In this document: positions 27,588-36,742 of the stretch, one piece after another
Numbering within the stretch: position 1 is the first letter of the stretch
Layout of the letters: the number at the start of each line of letters is the position of its first letter
Assembly (NCBI RefSeq): GCF_000014565.1
Contig: NC_008268.1
Coordinates: 6,204,501-6,268,500 of the forward strand
Direction of reading: 5' to 3'
From: Rhodococcus jostii RHA1
GTDB taxonomy: Bacteria > Actinomycetota > Actinomycetes > Mycobacteriales > Mycobacteriaceae
DNA length: 64,000 bases
Program-made: the position numbers and the translations under genes
The notes under the pieces: model-generated
The model's input: the letters and a program-made list of their open reading frames with translations, nothing else
Told to the model about the DNA's origin: nothing
Database searches by the model: none

Positions 27588-29296
27588 GCGGCACCGAAGA
27601 AACCTTCGACACCACAGTCGATTTCCTCGTCGTCGGCAGCGGTGGCGGCGGCATGGCCGCGGCGATCACCGCCGCCGACCGGGGAATCGACACTCTCGTC
27701 ATCGACAAGGGCGCCACGTTCGGCGGATCCACCGCCATCTCCGGGGGCGGCATCTGGATTCCCAACGCCCCGACGCTGCGGGAGAAGGGCGTGATCGACT
27801 CACGGGAGTCGATCCGCCGCTACCTCGACATCATCACCGAGGGCACGGTTCCCGCCGACCGGCTCGACGCGTTCGTCGACAAGGGCCCCGAGCTGATGGA
27901 ACTGCTCGACCGCAGCCCGCACATGAAGCTCTACTGGGTGAAGGGCTACTCCGACTACCACCCGGAGTACGACGGCGGCCGACCGCTCGGGCGCACCATC
28001 GAATGCACGCCGTTCGACACCCGGGCGCTGAAAGAGGACGAGCAGTACCAGCGTCCGAACAGCATGAAGGGCCCGCTCGGACTGTGGGTCACGTCCAAGG
28101 ACTACCACGACCTCGCCATGGTCAAGCGCACCTGGAAGGGCCGCAAGGCATCCCTCGTCGCGGCGTGGCGGGTGGCGTCCAACGTGATCCGCCGACGCCA
28201 CATGGCCACCGGCGGCCGGGCACTCGTGGCGCGGATGCGGATGGTCCTCAAGGACGCCGGAGTGCCGCTGTGGCTGAAGACGTCGATGACGGAACTGATC
28301 GTCGACGGCACAGGAGCAGTCGTCGGTGTTCTCGCCCAACGCGACGGACGGACGGTCCGGATCGGGGCGCGTCGCGGCGTGCTGCTCGCGACCGGCGGAT
28401 TCGACCACAACCAGGACATGCGCGCGAAATACCTGCCCAAGCACGGCGTCCCGGACGTCAGTGCCGGTGCCAGGGAGAACACCGGCGACGGCATCGTCGC
28501 CGGCCAGAAGCTCGGCGCGGCGGTCGACCTCATGGACGACGCCTGGTGGATGCCGTCGGTGTTCCACCCGATGGGCGCCGTGATCCCGCTCGTCTCGGAA
28601 CGGTGCATTCCGCCGTCGGTGATCGTCGACGGTCGCGGCGAACGCTTCACCAACGAGTCGTCGCCGTACGTGAACTTCGTGCACGACCAGCTCGACGGCG
28701 GTCACGTCCCGGCGTGGTTCGTGATGGACGGCAAGGCGAAGTCGCGGTATCCGTTCGCGCAGGTTCTGCCGGGTGTGCCGTTCCCGCAGGGGTTCTACGA
28801 TTCCGGAGTCGTGCACAAGGCGGACACGCTGCGCGACCTCGCCGATGCGATCGGCGTCAAGGCCGACACCCTGGTTGCGACCATCGACCGGTTCAACGGC
28901 TTCGCCCGCACCGGCAAGGACGAGGACTTCGGCCGCGGCGACAGCGCGTACGACCGGTACTACGGCGACCCGACGATGAAGAATCCGTGCCTCGACGAGA
29001 TCGTCCAGGGACCGTTCTACGCAATCCGATGCGAGGCAGGCGACCTGGGCACCAAGGGCGGCCTCGTCACCGACGCCGACGCACGGGTGCTCCGCGAGGA
29101 CGGCTCCGTCATCGACGGCCTGTACGCCACCGGCAACACGTCGGCGTCGGTGATGGGCAACGAATACGCCGGCGCGGGCGCGACCATCGGTCCCGCCATG
29201 GTGTTCGGCTACATCGCCGCGCTGCACGTCGCCGACGTGAGTCGCGAAGCGTCCCGGACCACGCGAGCGCACTCACGTGCGGGAGAGGTGGCGTGA
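27584..29296 (+). CDS. kstD: 3-ketosteroid delta1-dehydrogenase (KstD), first copy
   Basis: A 570-residue flavoprotein. The FAD site is VVGSGGGGMAAAITAADRG with GGSTAISGGGIW following, and the C-terminal EYAGAGATIGPAMVFGY carries the Tyr and Gly of the KstD active site. The enzyme inserts the C1-C2 double bond into ring A of 3-ketosteroids, which with 9-alpha-hydroxylation triggers ring B opening. It is slightly longer than typical KstD (about 510-560). It starts at ATG 27584 within the hsaD stop, and hsaE starts at its stop codon. Confidence 0.9.
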   Translation: MSGTEETFDTTVDFLVVGSGGGGMAAAITAADRGIDTLVIDKGATFGGSTAISGGGIWIPNAPTLREKGVIDSRESIRRYLDIITEGTVPADRLDAFVDKGPELMELLDRSPHMKLYWVKGYSDYHPEYDGGRPLGRTIECTPFDTRALKEDEQYQRPNSMKGPLGLWVTSKDYHDLAMVKRTWKGRKASLVAAWRVASNVIRRRHMATGGRALVARMRMVLKDAGVPLWLKTSMTELIVDGTGAVVGVLAQRDGRTVRIGARRGVLLATGGFDHNQDMRAKYLPKHGVPDVSAGARENTGDGIVAGQKLGAAVDLMDDAWWMPSVFHPMGAVIPLVSERCIPPSVIVDGRGERFTNESSPYVNFVHDQLDGGHVPAWFVMDGKAKSRYPFAQVLPGVPFPQGFYDSGVVHKADTLRDLADAIGVKADTLVATIDRFNGFARTGKDEDFGRGDSAYDRYYGDPTMKNPCLDEIVQGPFYAIRCEAGDLGTKGGLVTDADARVLREDGSVIDGLYATGNTSASVMGNEYAGAGATIGPAMVFGYIAALHVADVSREASRTTRAHSRAGEVA

Positions 29297-30081
29297 TGCT
29301 GAGCGATGCGCAGCGACTGTCCGCCGCCCACCTGCTGCGGAACGCCGAACAGGACCGTGCGCCGATCGACCCGTTGACCACCGTGTTCCCGGGCATCGAC
29401 GTGGTCGACGCCTACGAGATCGCGCTGATCAACATCCGGGCGCGGCGGGAGGCGGGCGAGACGGTGTACGGCCACAAGGTCGGGCTGTCGTCCGAGGTCA
29501 TGCAGAAGATGATGGGCGTGGACGAGCCCGACTACGGACATCTGCTGTCGAGCATGGTGTACACCGAGGGGACGCCGATCGACACCGCCCGGTTCTGCTA
29601 TCCGCGCATCGAGGTGGAGATCGGTTACGTCCTCGGCGAGACCCTGCCGGGGGAGGGGTGCACCGAAGAGGACGTGCTGGCGGCCACCGAATACATCGTT
29701 CCCAGCATCGAACTGATCGACTCCCGAATCACGGACTGGAAGATCGGCCTCGCCGACACGATCGCCGACAACGCGTCCTCGGCAGGCGTGATCCTCGGCG
29801 CCGGACGGGGGGAGCCGGCGAACGTCGACATCGGCGGGATCTCCGCCGTGCTGTTCCAGGGCGAGGAGGAGATCGCGCGGGGTGAGGCGTCGGCGGTGCT
29901 CGGCAATCCCACGAAGGCCGTGGCCTGGCTGGCCCGGAAGGTCGCGAGCTTCGGAGTGCGACTCGAGGCCGGGCACGTGATCCTTCCCGGCTCGTGCACC
30001 CGCGCGATCGACGCCCGGCCCGGTGACGTGTTCCGCGCCGATTTCAGTGACATCGGTTCCGTATCAGTAGAATTCAAGTGA
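29296..30081 (+). CDS. hsaE: HsaE, 2-hydroxypenta/hexa-2,4-dienoate hydratase
   Basis: A 261-residue hydratase of the MhpD/HsaE family. [32 protein letters not shown] and the [10 protein letters not shown] metal-site segment are conserved. It hydrates the dienoate released by HsaD to 4-hydroxy-2-oxohexanoate. ATG 29296 shares its A with the kstD TGA; GTG 29293 is an alternative. The last residues overlap hsaG. Order hsaE-hsaG-hsaF is the standard C5/C6 fragment module. Confidence 0.92.
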   Translation: MLSDAQRLSAAHLLRNAEQDRAPIDPLTTVFPGIDVVDAYEIALINIRARREAGETVYGHKVGLSSEVMQKMMGVDEPDYGHLLSSMVYTEGTPIDTARFCYPRIEVEIGYVLGETLPGEGCTEEDVLAATEYIVPSIELIDSRITDWKIGLADTIADNASSAGVILGAGRGEPANVDIGGISAVLFQGEEEIARGEASAVLGNPTKAVAWLARKVASFGVRLEAGHVILPGSCTRAIDARPGDVFRADFSDIGSVSVEFK

Positions 30082-30995
30082 AGGCGACAACTGTGACCAA
30101 GGCTCTCGCCGCGATCGTCGGATCCGGCAACATCGGCACCGACCTGCTGTACAAGCTCCTCCGCTCGGAGATCATCGAGCCCCGCTGGATGATCGGCGTC
30201 GACCCCGACAGCGAGGGACTGAAGCGCGCCGCGGACCGGGGTGTGATCGCCAGCGCCGAAGGCGTCGACTGGCTGCTCGCCCAGGACGAGCGCCCCGACA
30301 TCGTCTTCGAGGCCACGTCCGCCTACGTGCACCGGGCGAACGCCCCCCGCTACCGGGAACTTGGCATCCAGGCCGTCGACCTCACCCCCGCCGCGCTCGG
30401 ACCCGCCGTCGTGCCCGCCGTGAACATGGGCGAGCACCGGACCGCGCCGAACGTCAACCTCATCACGTGCGGCGGCCAGGCGACCATCCCGATGGTGTAC
30501 GCCGTCTCCCGGATCACCGAGGTGGCGTACGCCGAGATCGTCGCCAGTGTGGCGTCGCCGTCCGCAGGCCCGGGCACCCGCGCGAACATCGACGAATTCA
30601 CGATCACCACGAGCCGGGGCATCGAGACGATCGGCGGGGCGAAGAAGGGCAAGGCGATCATCATCCTGAACCCGGCCGAACCGCCGATGTTCATGAAGGA
30701 CACCGTGTTCTGCTCCATTCCCGCCGACGCCGACCGGGACGCGATCACCGCGTCCATCCACGACGTCGCGGCGTCCGTGCAGGCGTACGTCCCCGGCTAC
30801 CGACTGCGCGCCGAACCGCAGTTCGACGACCCGACGCCGATCAGCGGTGGCCTCGCCCGGGTCGGCATCTTCCTCGAGGTCGAGGGCGCGGGCGACTTCC
30901 TGCCGCCCTACTCCGGCAACCTCGACATCATGACCGCCGCCGCCACCAAGGTCGGCGAGAGTTTCGCGACGCAGATCCTCGGCGCGAGCGTCTGA
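30078..30995 (+). CDS. hsaG: HsaG, acylating acetaldehyde/propionaldehyde dehydrogenase
   Basis: A 305-residue NAD-dependent enzyme. [20 protein letters not shown] is the NAD site, the catalytic Cys lies in [12 protein letters not shown], and [14 protein letters not shown] closes the family signature. It converts the aldehyde channelled from HsaF into acyl-CoA (propionyl-CoA in steroid degradation). GTG 30078 overlaps the hsaE stop; GTG 30093 is possible. HsaF follows after 35 bases; the two form one complex. Confidence 0.93.
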
Positions 30996-31030
30996 CGCGT
31001 CCGCCCCATTCACTCTTCGAAGGAATACCG

Positions 31031-32089
31031 ATGCCTTACAGTGCCGATCTCGACATCCGGGTGACGGACTCGTCCCTGCGCGACGGGTCCCACGCCAAGC
31101 GACACCAGTTCACCGTCGAACACGTCCGCTCGATCGTCGGGGCACTCGACGCCGCCGGGGTCCCGGTCATCGAGGTCACCCACGGCGACGGACTCGGCGG
31201 TTCCTCGTTCAACTACGGCTTCAGCCACACCCCGGAGCAGGAACTGATCAAGGCCGCGGTGGAGACGGCGGAGCGGGCCAGGATCGCGTTCCTCATGCTC
31301 CCCGGACTGGGGGTCCAGTCCGACATCCGCGAGGCCGCGGACAACGGCGCGAGCATCTGCCGCATCGCCACGCACTGCACCGAAGCCGACATCTCCGTGC
31401 AGCATTTCGGTCTCGCCCGCGAACTCGGGCTGGAGACGGTCGGCTTCCTGATGATGTCGCACAGTCAGCCGCCGGAGGTTCTCGCGAAGCAGGCCCGGAT
31501 CATGGCCGACGCCGGCTGCCAGTGCGTGTACGTGGTGGACTCGGCCGGGGCGCTGATCCTGAACGCCGTCAGCGACCGCGTGTCCGCCCTGGTGGCCGAA
31601 CTCGGCGACGACGCGCAGGTCGGCTTCCACGGGCACGAGAACCTCGGGCTCGGTGTCGCCAACTCGGTGCTCGCCGTCGAGGCCGGCGCCCTGCAGATCG
31701 ACGGCTCCACCCGGCGGTTCGGTGCGGGCGCGGGCAACACCCCGGTCGAGGCGTTCGCCGCCGTGACCGAGAAGCTCGGAATCCGCACCGGCATCGACAC
31801 TCTGAAGATCATCGACGCGGCCGAGGACGTCGTCCGTCCGATCATGGACGGCGACTGCCAGCTCGACCGGCTGTCGCTGATGATGGGCTACGCGGGTGTC
31901 TACTCCAGCTTCCTCAAGCACGCCGATTCCCACGCCCGCCGGTACGGGGTGTCCGGTGCGGAGATCCTCATCGAAGCCGGCCGACGCAAGCTGGTCGGCG
32001 GCCAGGAGGACCAGCTGATCGAGATCGCCCTCGGCCTCGCAGACCGGGGCCCCGCGGGTTCCGCAGTCGCCGAGAAGAAGTCCGCCTAG
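31031..32089 (+). CDS. hsaF: HsaF, 4-hydroxy-2-oxovalerate/hexanoate aldolase
   Basis: A 352-residue class II aldolase. The N-terminal [18 protein letters not shown] holds the Arg/Asp pair, and [15 protein letters not shown] the metal-binding histidines. The C-terminal communication domain contains [16 protein letters not shown], which contacts HsaG. It splits 4-hydroxy-2-oxohexanoate into pyruvate and propanal, channelled to HsaG. ATG 31031 has AAGGA upstream. Note SLRDGSHA instead of the usual TLRDG, a conservative change. Confidence 0.93.
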   Translation: MPYSADLDIRVTDSSLRDGSHAKRHQFTVEHVRSIVGALDAAGVPVIEVTHGDGLGGSSFNYGFSHTPEQELIKAAVETAERARIAFLMLPGLGVQSDIREAADNGASICRIATHCTEADISVQHFGLARELGLETVGFLMMSHSQPPEVLAKQARIMADAGCQCVYVVDSAGALILNAVSDRVSALVAELGDDAQVGFHGHENLGLGVANSVLAVEAGALQIDGSTRRFGAGAGNTPVEAFAAVTEKLGIRTGIDTLKIIDAAEDVVRPIMDGDCQLDRLSLMMGYAGVYSSFLKHADSHARRYGVSGAEILIEAGRRKLVGGQEDQLIEIALGLADRGPAGSAVAEKKSA

Positions 32090-32129
32090 GCGTTTCGCCG
32101 GGTACCGACACCAGAAAGCCGAGATCATC

Positions 32130-33308
32130 ATGGGCCAGGTTCTTGACAGGATCGAACAGTACGCGGACGAGATCCGAGCGGAAGGCGCCGAAGGCGACAA
32201 GCTGATGCGCCTGTCCGACACCTCCGCGAAACGGTTGCGCGACTCCGGAGTGATACGGATGCTCCAGCCCACGGAGTACGGCGGCTACGAATCGCATCCG
32301 CGCGAGTTCGCCGAGACCGCAATGGGCATCGGCGCCATCGACGGGGCCGCGGGCTGGGTGAGCGGCATCGTCGGCGTCCACCCGTGGGAACTGGCGTTCT
32401 TCGACCGCACGGCCCAGGACGAGGTGTGGGGCGAGGACTCCGACATGTGGATGGCCTCGCCGTACGCCCCGATGGGGGTGGCCGTGCCCACCGACGGCGG
32501 CTACGTCCTCAACGGCCGGTGGTCGTTCTCCTCGGGCACCGACCACTGCGGGTGGATCATGATCGGCGCCGCGGTCGGCGACCGGGACGGCAACCGGGTG
32601 ATGCCCCCGCAGATCCTGCACGTGCTGCTGCCACGCTCGGACTACGACATCGACCAGGACAGCTGGAACGTCGTCGGATTGCGCGGCACCGGGTCCAAGG
32701 ACCTGATCGTCAAGGATGCGTTCATTCCTCAGCACCGGACGTTGCAGGCCGACAAGGTCTTCGACGGGTCCGCGCCGAAGGAGTTCGGCCGCACCCAGAC
32801 GCTGTACAACTTCCCGTTCTCGTGCATCTTCCCGCTCGGCATCACGTCGTCGCTGATCGGCATCGCCGAGGGCGCCCTGGCCTGCCACCTGAACGCGCAG
32901 CGTGAACGTGTCACCGTGTCGGGCACCGCGATCAAGGACGATCCGTACGTGCTGTTCGCGATCGGCGAGGCGGCGGCGGAGATCGCGGCGTCGCGCGCGG
33001 CGATCCTCGAGACGGTCGATCGGTTCTGGGACATGACCGAGAAGGGCCAGGACGTCTCGTTCGAACTCCGCTCCATCGGCCGGCGCACGCAGACGGCCGC
33101 GGCCTGGCGGGCAGTGCGCGCCGTGGACGAGATCTTCGCGCGATCCGGTGGCGGTGCGCTCCAACTGAAGACACCCCTGCAGCGCTTCTGGCGGGATGCC
33201 CACGCCGGCCTCTCCCACGCCATCCATGTGCCGGGTTCGATCTTCCACTCCTCGGCGCTGACTCAGCTCGGCGGGGAACCTCAGGGCATCCACCGGTCGA
33301 TGATCTAG
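32130..33308 (+). CDS. hsaA: HsaA, flavin-dependent monooxygenase (first copy)
   Basis: A 392-residue group D flavin monooxygenase with acyl-CoA-dehydrogenase fold. Landmarks are MLQPTEYGGYESHP, GAAGWVSGIVGVHPWELAFF, GRWSFSSGTDHCGW and the C-terminal LQRFWRDAHAGLSHAIHVPG. With reduced flavin from HsaB it hydroxylates 3-HSA to the catechol 3,4-DHSA. Length equals the mycobacterial enzyme. It lies 40 bases after hsaF and 88 before hsaC, whose dioxygenase acts next. The palindrome at 33319 follows it. Confidence 0.92.
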   Translation: MGQVLDRIEQYADEIRAEGAEGDKLMRLSDTSAKRLRDSGVIRMLQPTEYGGYESHPREFAETAMGIGAIDGAAGWVSGIVGVHPWELAFFDRTAQDEVWGEDSDMWMASPYAPMGVAVPTDGGYVLNGRWSFSSGTDHCGWIMIGAAVGDRDGNRVMPPQILHVLLPRSDYDIDQDSWNVVGLRGTGSKDLIVKDAFIPQHRTLQADKVFDGSAPKEFGRTQTLYNFPFSCIFPLGITSSLIGIAEGALACHLNAQRERVTVSGTAIKDDPYVLFAIGEAAAEIAASRAAILETVDRFWDMTEKGQDVSFELRSIGRRTQTAAAWRAVRAVDEIFARSGGGALQLKTPLQRFWRDAHAGLSHAIHVPGSIFHSSALTQLGGEPQGIHRSMI

Positions 33309-33318
33309 GCGCTCCGCA

Positions 33319-33364
33319 CCCGTGAGTGGTTAAGGAGTGCAGGGACTCGTCAACCACGCACGGG
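33319..33364. repeat. 46-base palindrome, CCCGTG family, copy 3
   Basis: Arms 33319-33333 and 33350-33364 match at 13 of 15 positions, with inner GAGT/ACTC. It is the same length as the copy at 25947 and shares its ends and the TAAGGAGT/ACTCGT core. Unlike that copy it lies between two co-directional genes (hsaA and hsaC), so it may reduce read-through into hsaC. Confidence 0.75.
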
Positions 33365-33396
33365 CGGCGGAGCCGCCTCCAGGAAAGGACGTTCAC

Positions 33397-34308
33397 ATGA
33401 CCGACATTCGAGGGCTCGGCTATCTCAGGATCCAGACGAAGGACGTGCCACGCTGGCGTGGGCTGGTGGTGGACGGGCTGGGCATGGCCGAGGGTTCCGG
33501 CCCCGAGCCCGACGGCCTGTACCTGCGCGTCGACGAGCGGCGGTCGCGGCTGATCGTCCTCCCGGGCGACACCGACAAGGCGCTCGCGGTGGGGTGGGAG
33601 GTGCGCGACCAGTTCGCCCTCCAGCGGGTGCGTGAGCAGGTGGAGAAGGCGGGTGTCACGGTCGACGTCTTGTCCGAGGAGGAGTCGCGGTACCGCGACG
33701 CCGAGCAGGTGATCGCGTTCGACGATCCGTCCGGCACACGGGTGGAGGTGTTCTTCGGACCCGTGCTCGACCACAGTCCGGTCGTCACCCCGCACGGCGG
33801 GCGGTTCGTCACCGGCGCACAGGGCCTGGGGCACGTGGTCCTCCCGACCCCGGCGTTCGAGGAGGCCTACACGTTCTACACCGAGGTGCTGGGCTTCCTG
33901 CCCCGCGGGGCGATCCGGCTCGGACCGGCCGACGCCCCGGGACCGGCCCGCCGCGTGCGGTTCATGGGTGTCAATCAGCGCCATCACAGCCTCGCGTTGT
34001 GCCCTGCGCCGCACAGCGGCGAACCCGGGATGGTGCATCTGATGACGGAGGTCGACACGCTCGACGCCGTCGGGCAGGCACTCGACCGGCTCGGCAAGCT
34101 CGGCTTCTCCATCTCGTCGACCCTCGGTCGCCACACCAACGACCGCATGGTGTCGTTCTACGTGCGTGCCCCCGGCGGCTGGGACCTCGAGTTCGGGACG
34201 GAGGGCGTGCTCGTCGACGAGAAGCATTACACCGCCGAGGAAATTACGGCCGACAGCTACTGGGGTCACGACTGGTCGGGTTCCGAGCCGCTGGCGGCGT
34301 TCTCATGA
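33397..34308 (+). CDS. hsaC: HsaC, extradiol (iron) catechol dioxygenase
   Basis: A 303-residue two-domain vicinal oxygen chelate dioxygenase. Iron ligands are H146 (GLGHVV), H214 (MVHLMTEV) and E265 (DLEFG); H197, H246 and Y255 are the expected second-sphere residues. It cleaves the catechol ring of 3,4-DHSA next to the hydroxyls, giving 4,9-DSHA for HsaD. ATG 33397 has AGGAAAGGA upstream. Its stop overlaps the lipase start as ATGA, linking that gene to the operon. Confidence 0.93.
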   Translation: MTDIRGLGYLRIQTKDVPRWRGLVVDGLGMAEGSGPEPDGLYLRVDERRSRLIVLPGDTDKALAVGWEVRDQFALQRVREQVEKAGVTVDVLSEEESRYRDAEQVIAFDDPSGTRVEVFFGPVLDHSPVVTPHGGRFVTGAQGLGHVVLPTPAFEEAYTFYTEVLGFLPRGAIRLGPADAPGPARRVRFMGVNQRHHSLALCPAPHSGEPGMVHLMTEVDTLDAVGQALDRLGKLGFSISSTLGRHTNDRMVSFYVRAPGGWDLEFGTEGVLVDEKHYTAEEITADSYWGHDWSGSEPLAAFS

Positions 34309-35459
34309 CGTTGTCGCGTGCCCGGATCGGAGCGGTGGCGGCGCTCGTCCTCCTCGGTGGAAGTGCCTGTTCCACTGCGACTTCCGAGACGGCGGCGGAT
34401 CCGGCCGCACTCCGGCCGGGACAGCTGCTGTCGTCCCGCGCAGTCGCGGACGGTCCGGCACTGCCGAGCGCCGCGCGGAACGAGGTGATCACCTACGCGT
34501 CGCAGGACGGCAACGGCGACCCCGTCGTGGTGTCGGGCACCGTATCGATTCCCCGCACGCCGGCACCCGAGGGCGGATATCCGGTGATCAGCTGGGCGCA
34601 CGGCACGACCGGCGTCGCCGACGCCTGCGCCCCGTCCGCGGATTTCGCCGGCGGCCCAGCCCACGGCTATCTCTCCGGGGTGAACGCGTCCCTCGACGAC
34701 TGGGTCGCCAGGGGATATGCGGTGGTGAGCACGGACTACCAGGGTCTGGGCACGCCGGGCATCCACCCGTACGTCAACGGTGACACGGAGACGAACGCCG
34801 TCGTGGACATCGTCCGCGCCGCCCGGGCGATGGATCCGGCGGTCGGCTCGACGTGGTTCGTGATCGGCCACAGTCAGGGTGGGCAGGCGGCGTTGTTCAC
34901 CGCCGCGCAGGGCGGGGAGCGCGCCCCGGAACTGCACCTCGGTGGTGCCGTGGCGATCGCCCCGGGCAACGGGCTCGACCAGACGCCGCAGTACTTCCGC
35001 TCCGGTGTTCCGGGTATCGAAGCGGCCGAGGCGTTCCTCCCGCTGATCCTCCTCGGAGCCCAGGCAGCGGATCCTGCCATCGACCCGTCGGCGTTGCTGA
35101 CGGAGCAGGCGCAATCGCTGTTGACGGTGGCGCGGACCGGGTGCATCGACGACATCCGGAAGGTCCCGCCCGTGCCCGCCGATCAGGTCTTCCGTCCCGA
35201 CGCCGACCTGGGACCGCTCACCGAGTATTTGGCACGCCAGGAGCCGTCGAGGGTCCACGTGCAGGTTCCGACGCTGGTCGCGCAGAGTTCCGGCGACCTG
35301 GTGGTGAGCAAGCCGTCGACGGATCTGATGGTGAAGACGTTGCAGGACAACGGGAACGAACTGACCTATCGGACGTACGAGGGTGTGGACCATCGCGGGA
35401 CGATCGGCGTGTCGCAGAAGGACGCGCAGGAGTTCGTCGCCGGGATCCTCGCTCGCTGA
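34305..35459 (+). CDS. Exported lipase/esterase lipoprotein (LIP family)
   Basis: A 384-residue alpha/beta hydrolase of the secretory lipase type. The N-terminus is a lipoprotein signal ending LLGGSACS. VISWAHGTTG is the oxyanion region, GHSQGG holds the nucleophile near residue 188, and GVDHRGTI supplies a late His. Several Cys suggest a disulfide. Such enzymes hydrolyse lipid or sterol esters at the cell surface, so it could release steroid from conjugates; that is inference. It is translationally coupled to hsaC. Confidence 0.82.
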   Translation: MTLSRARIGAVAALVLLGGSACSTATSETAADPAALRPGQLLSSRAVADGPALPSAARNEVITYASQDGNGDPVVVSGTVSIPRTPAPEGGYPVISWAHGTTGVADACAPSADFAGGPAHGYLSGVNASLDDWVARGYAVVSTDYQGLGTPGIHPYVNGDTETNAVVDIVRAARAMDPAVGSTWFVIGHSQGGQAALFTAAQGGERAPELHLGGAVAIAPGNGLDQTPQYFRSGVPGIEAAEAFLPLILLGAQAADPAIDPSALLTEQAQSLLTVARTGCIDDIRKVPPVPADQVFRPDADLGPLTEYLARQEPSRVHVQVPTLVAQSSGDLVVSKPSTDLMVKTLQDNGNELTYRTYEGVDHRGTIGVSQKDAQEFVAGILAR

Positions 35460-35478
35460 GGACGCCGGGACCTCGACC

Positions 35479-35538
35479 CGACTACACAACCATCAACAGA
35501 GCGTTGACAACAGACTGTTGATGGCGTGTGGTGGTCGG
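35479..35538. terminator. Long imperfect hairpin after the hsa operon
   Basis: CCATCAACAG (35490-35499) and CTGTTGATGG (35515-35524) form a perfect 10-bp stem with a 15-base loop. ACAC/GTGT and CGAC/GTCG pairs continue it outward. It starts 20 bases after the lipase stop and probably ends the long hsa transcript. A TTGACA lies in the loop (35504-35509), so an operator-promoter role is also possible. Confidence 0.6.
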
Positions 35539-35584
35539 GTGACCACCGGCAGGTCCACCAGGACTTCCTGCGCACAACGTTGCC

Positions 35585-35881
35585 GTGGCGGACGCGTGCA
35601 CCGCCTGGCAGCTGGCCGAGATGGGTTTCGGCGAGACGACCGTGACCTTCGACGAGACGATCACCCGGCTGGCGACCGCGGCCGACGCCCTGGCCGAATT
35701 CGAGGCGCCCCTGGTCGCGGGCATGGACCGGTTCGCCGGCTATCACCGGCGGTTCGCCGGTGCCCTCGAGCGAGCGGGCACCGATCCGGCCTGGATCACG
35801 GCAACCGACCGCGACTCCTGCCACCGCGCCTGGTTCGAGTTCCACGAGGACCTCATCGCTTCCCTCGGCCTGGCCCGATGA
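35585..35881 (+). CDS. Small hypothetical protein (98 residues)
   Basis: GTG 35585 opens VADACTAWQLAEMGFGETTV. The protein is helical throughout, with aromatic and acidic residues (AGMDRFAGYHRRFAGALERA), no membrane helix and no signal. No ribosome site is obvious, which lowers confidence, but codon third positions are GC-rich as in real genes here. I do not recognise a family. It lies between the hsa-operon hairpin and the leaderless DUF427 gene. Confidence 0.5.
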   Translation: MADACTAWQLAEMGFGETTVTFDETITRLATAADALAEFEAPLVAGMDRFAGYHRRFAGALERAGTDPAWITATDRDSCHRAWFEFHEDLIASLGLAR

Positions 35882-35887
35882 CAGGCC

Positions 35888-35893
35888 TAGTCT
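35888..35893 (+). promoter_or_regulatory. Predicted -10 box for leaderless DUF427 mRNA
   Basis: TAGTCT ends six bases before ATG 35900, so transcription would start at or next to the start codon. No ribosome-binding site is present between them. Confidence 0.45.
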
Positions 35894-35899
35894 CGAATT

Positions 35900-36742
35900 A
35901 TGGGCCTACGACTGCGAGACAGCATCGGACGTCAGTTGCGCGAGCTTCGCTACGAGCCGACGGCGAAGCGGATCCGTGCGGTGCTGAACGGGACCACGGT
36001 GGTCGACAGTGACCGTGCGGTCCTGGTCTGGGAACCGCGGCGCGTCGTTCCCACGTACGCGGTGCCGGCGGAGGACATCGACGCGGAGTTGTCGCCGGAG
36101 CCAACGGATTCGGTGCCGGTCGAGGGCGCCGGCGACGTCGGTTTCGCCCTGCCGGACGTGACGACGATGCCGGTACTCGATCCGCGGGTGCCGTTCTCGG
36201 TGCACAGCACGGAGGGCGAACCCGTCGTGCTCCGTACCGCCGGCGCGGAGTACGCCGTGGGGTTCCGGCCCGGAGACGAGGGCCTGACCGGGTACGTGGT
36301 TCTCGATTTCGACGGCTTCGACCGCTGGCTCGAGGAGGACGACGAGATCGTCGGTCATCCGCACGACCCGTTCCAGCGCATCGACGTTCGCCGCACGTCC
36401 CGCCATATTCGGGTGATGCTGGGCGACACCCTCCTCGCCCACACTCGGCGGGCGAAAATGCTGTTCGAAACACTACTTCCGGTCCGCTACTACCTGCCGC
36501 CCGGCGACGTCGTCGCGGAGCTGCAACCGAGTGCGACGACGTCGTACTGCGCCTACAAGGGCGAGGCCGCCTACCGGTCCGCGGTCACCGCCGGCGGAGT
36601 GCTTCACGACATCGCGTGGCGATACGACGAGCCCCTCGTCGACGCATCGGAAGTTCGGGGACTCGTGGCGTTCTTCGACGAGCGGCTCGATCTGGTCGTC
36701 GACGGTGTGGCCCGGCCTCGGCCGGTGACCCCCTGGTCCTAG
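35900..36742 (+). CDS. Double DUF427 domain protein
   Basis: A 280-residue cytoplasmic protein with two DUF427 repeats. The first (about 20-70) contains RIRAVLNGTTVVDSDRAVLV. The second (about 165-270) contains HIRVMLGDTLLAHTRRAKML, PVRYYLPPGDV, YCAYKGEAAYRS and the final VAFFDERLDLVVDG. The function of the family is not established. Its stop TAG overlaps the convergent LtrA stop on the other strand at a CTAG (36739-36742). No link to steroid metabolism is visible. Confidence 0.85.
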   Translation: MGLRLRDSIGRQLRELRYEPTAKRIRAVLNGTTVVDSDRAVLVWEPRRVVPTYAVPAEDIDAELSPEPTDSVPVEGAGDVGFALPDVTTMPVLDPRVPFSVHSTEGEPVVLRTAGAEYAVGFRPGDEGLTGYVVLDFDGFDRWLEEDDEIVGHPHDPFQRIDVRRTSRHIRVMLGDTLLAHTRRAKMLFETLLPVRYYLPPGDVVAELQPSATTSYCAYKGEAAYRSAVTAGGVLHDIAWRYDEPLVDASEVRGLVAFFDERLDLVVDGVARPRPVTPWS

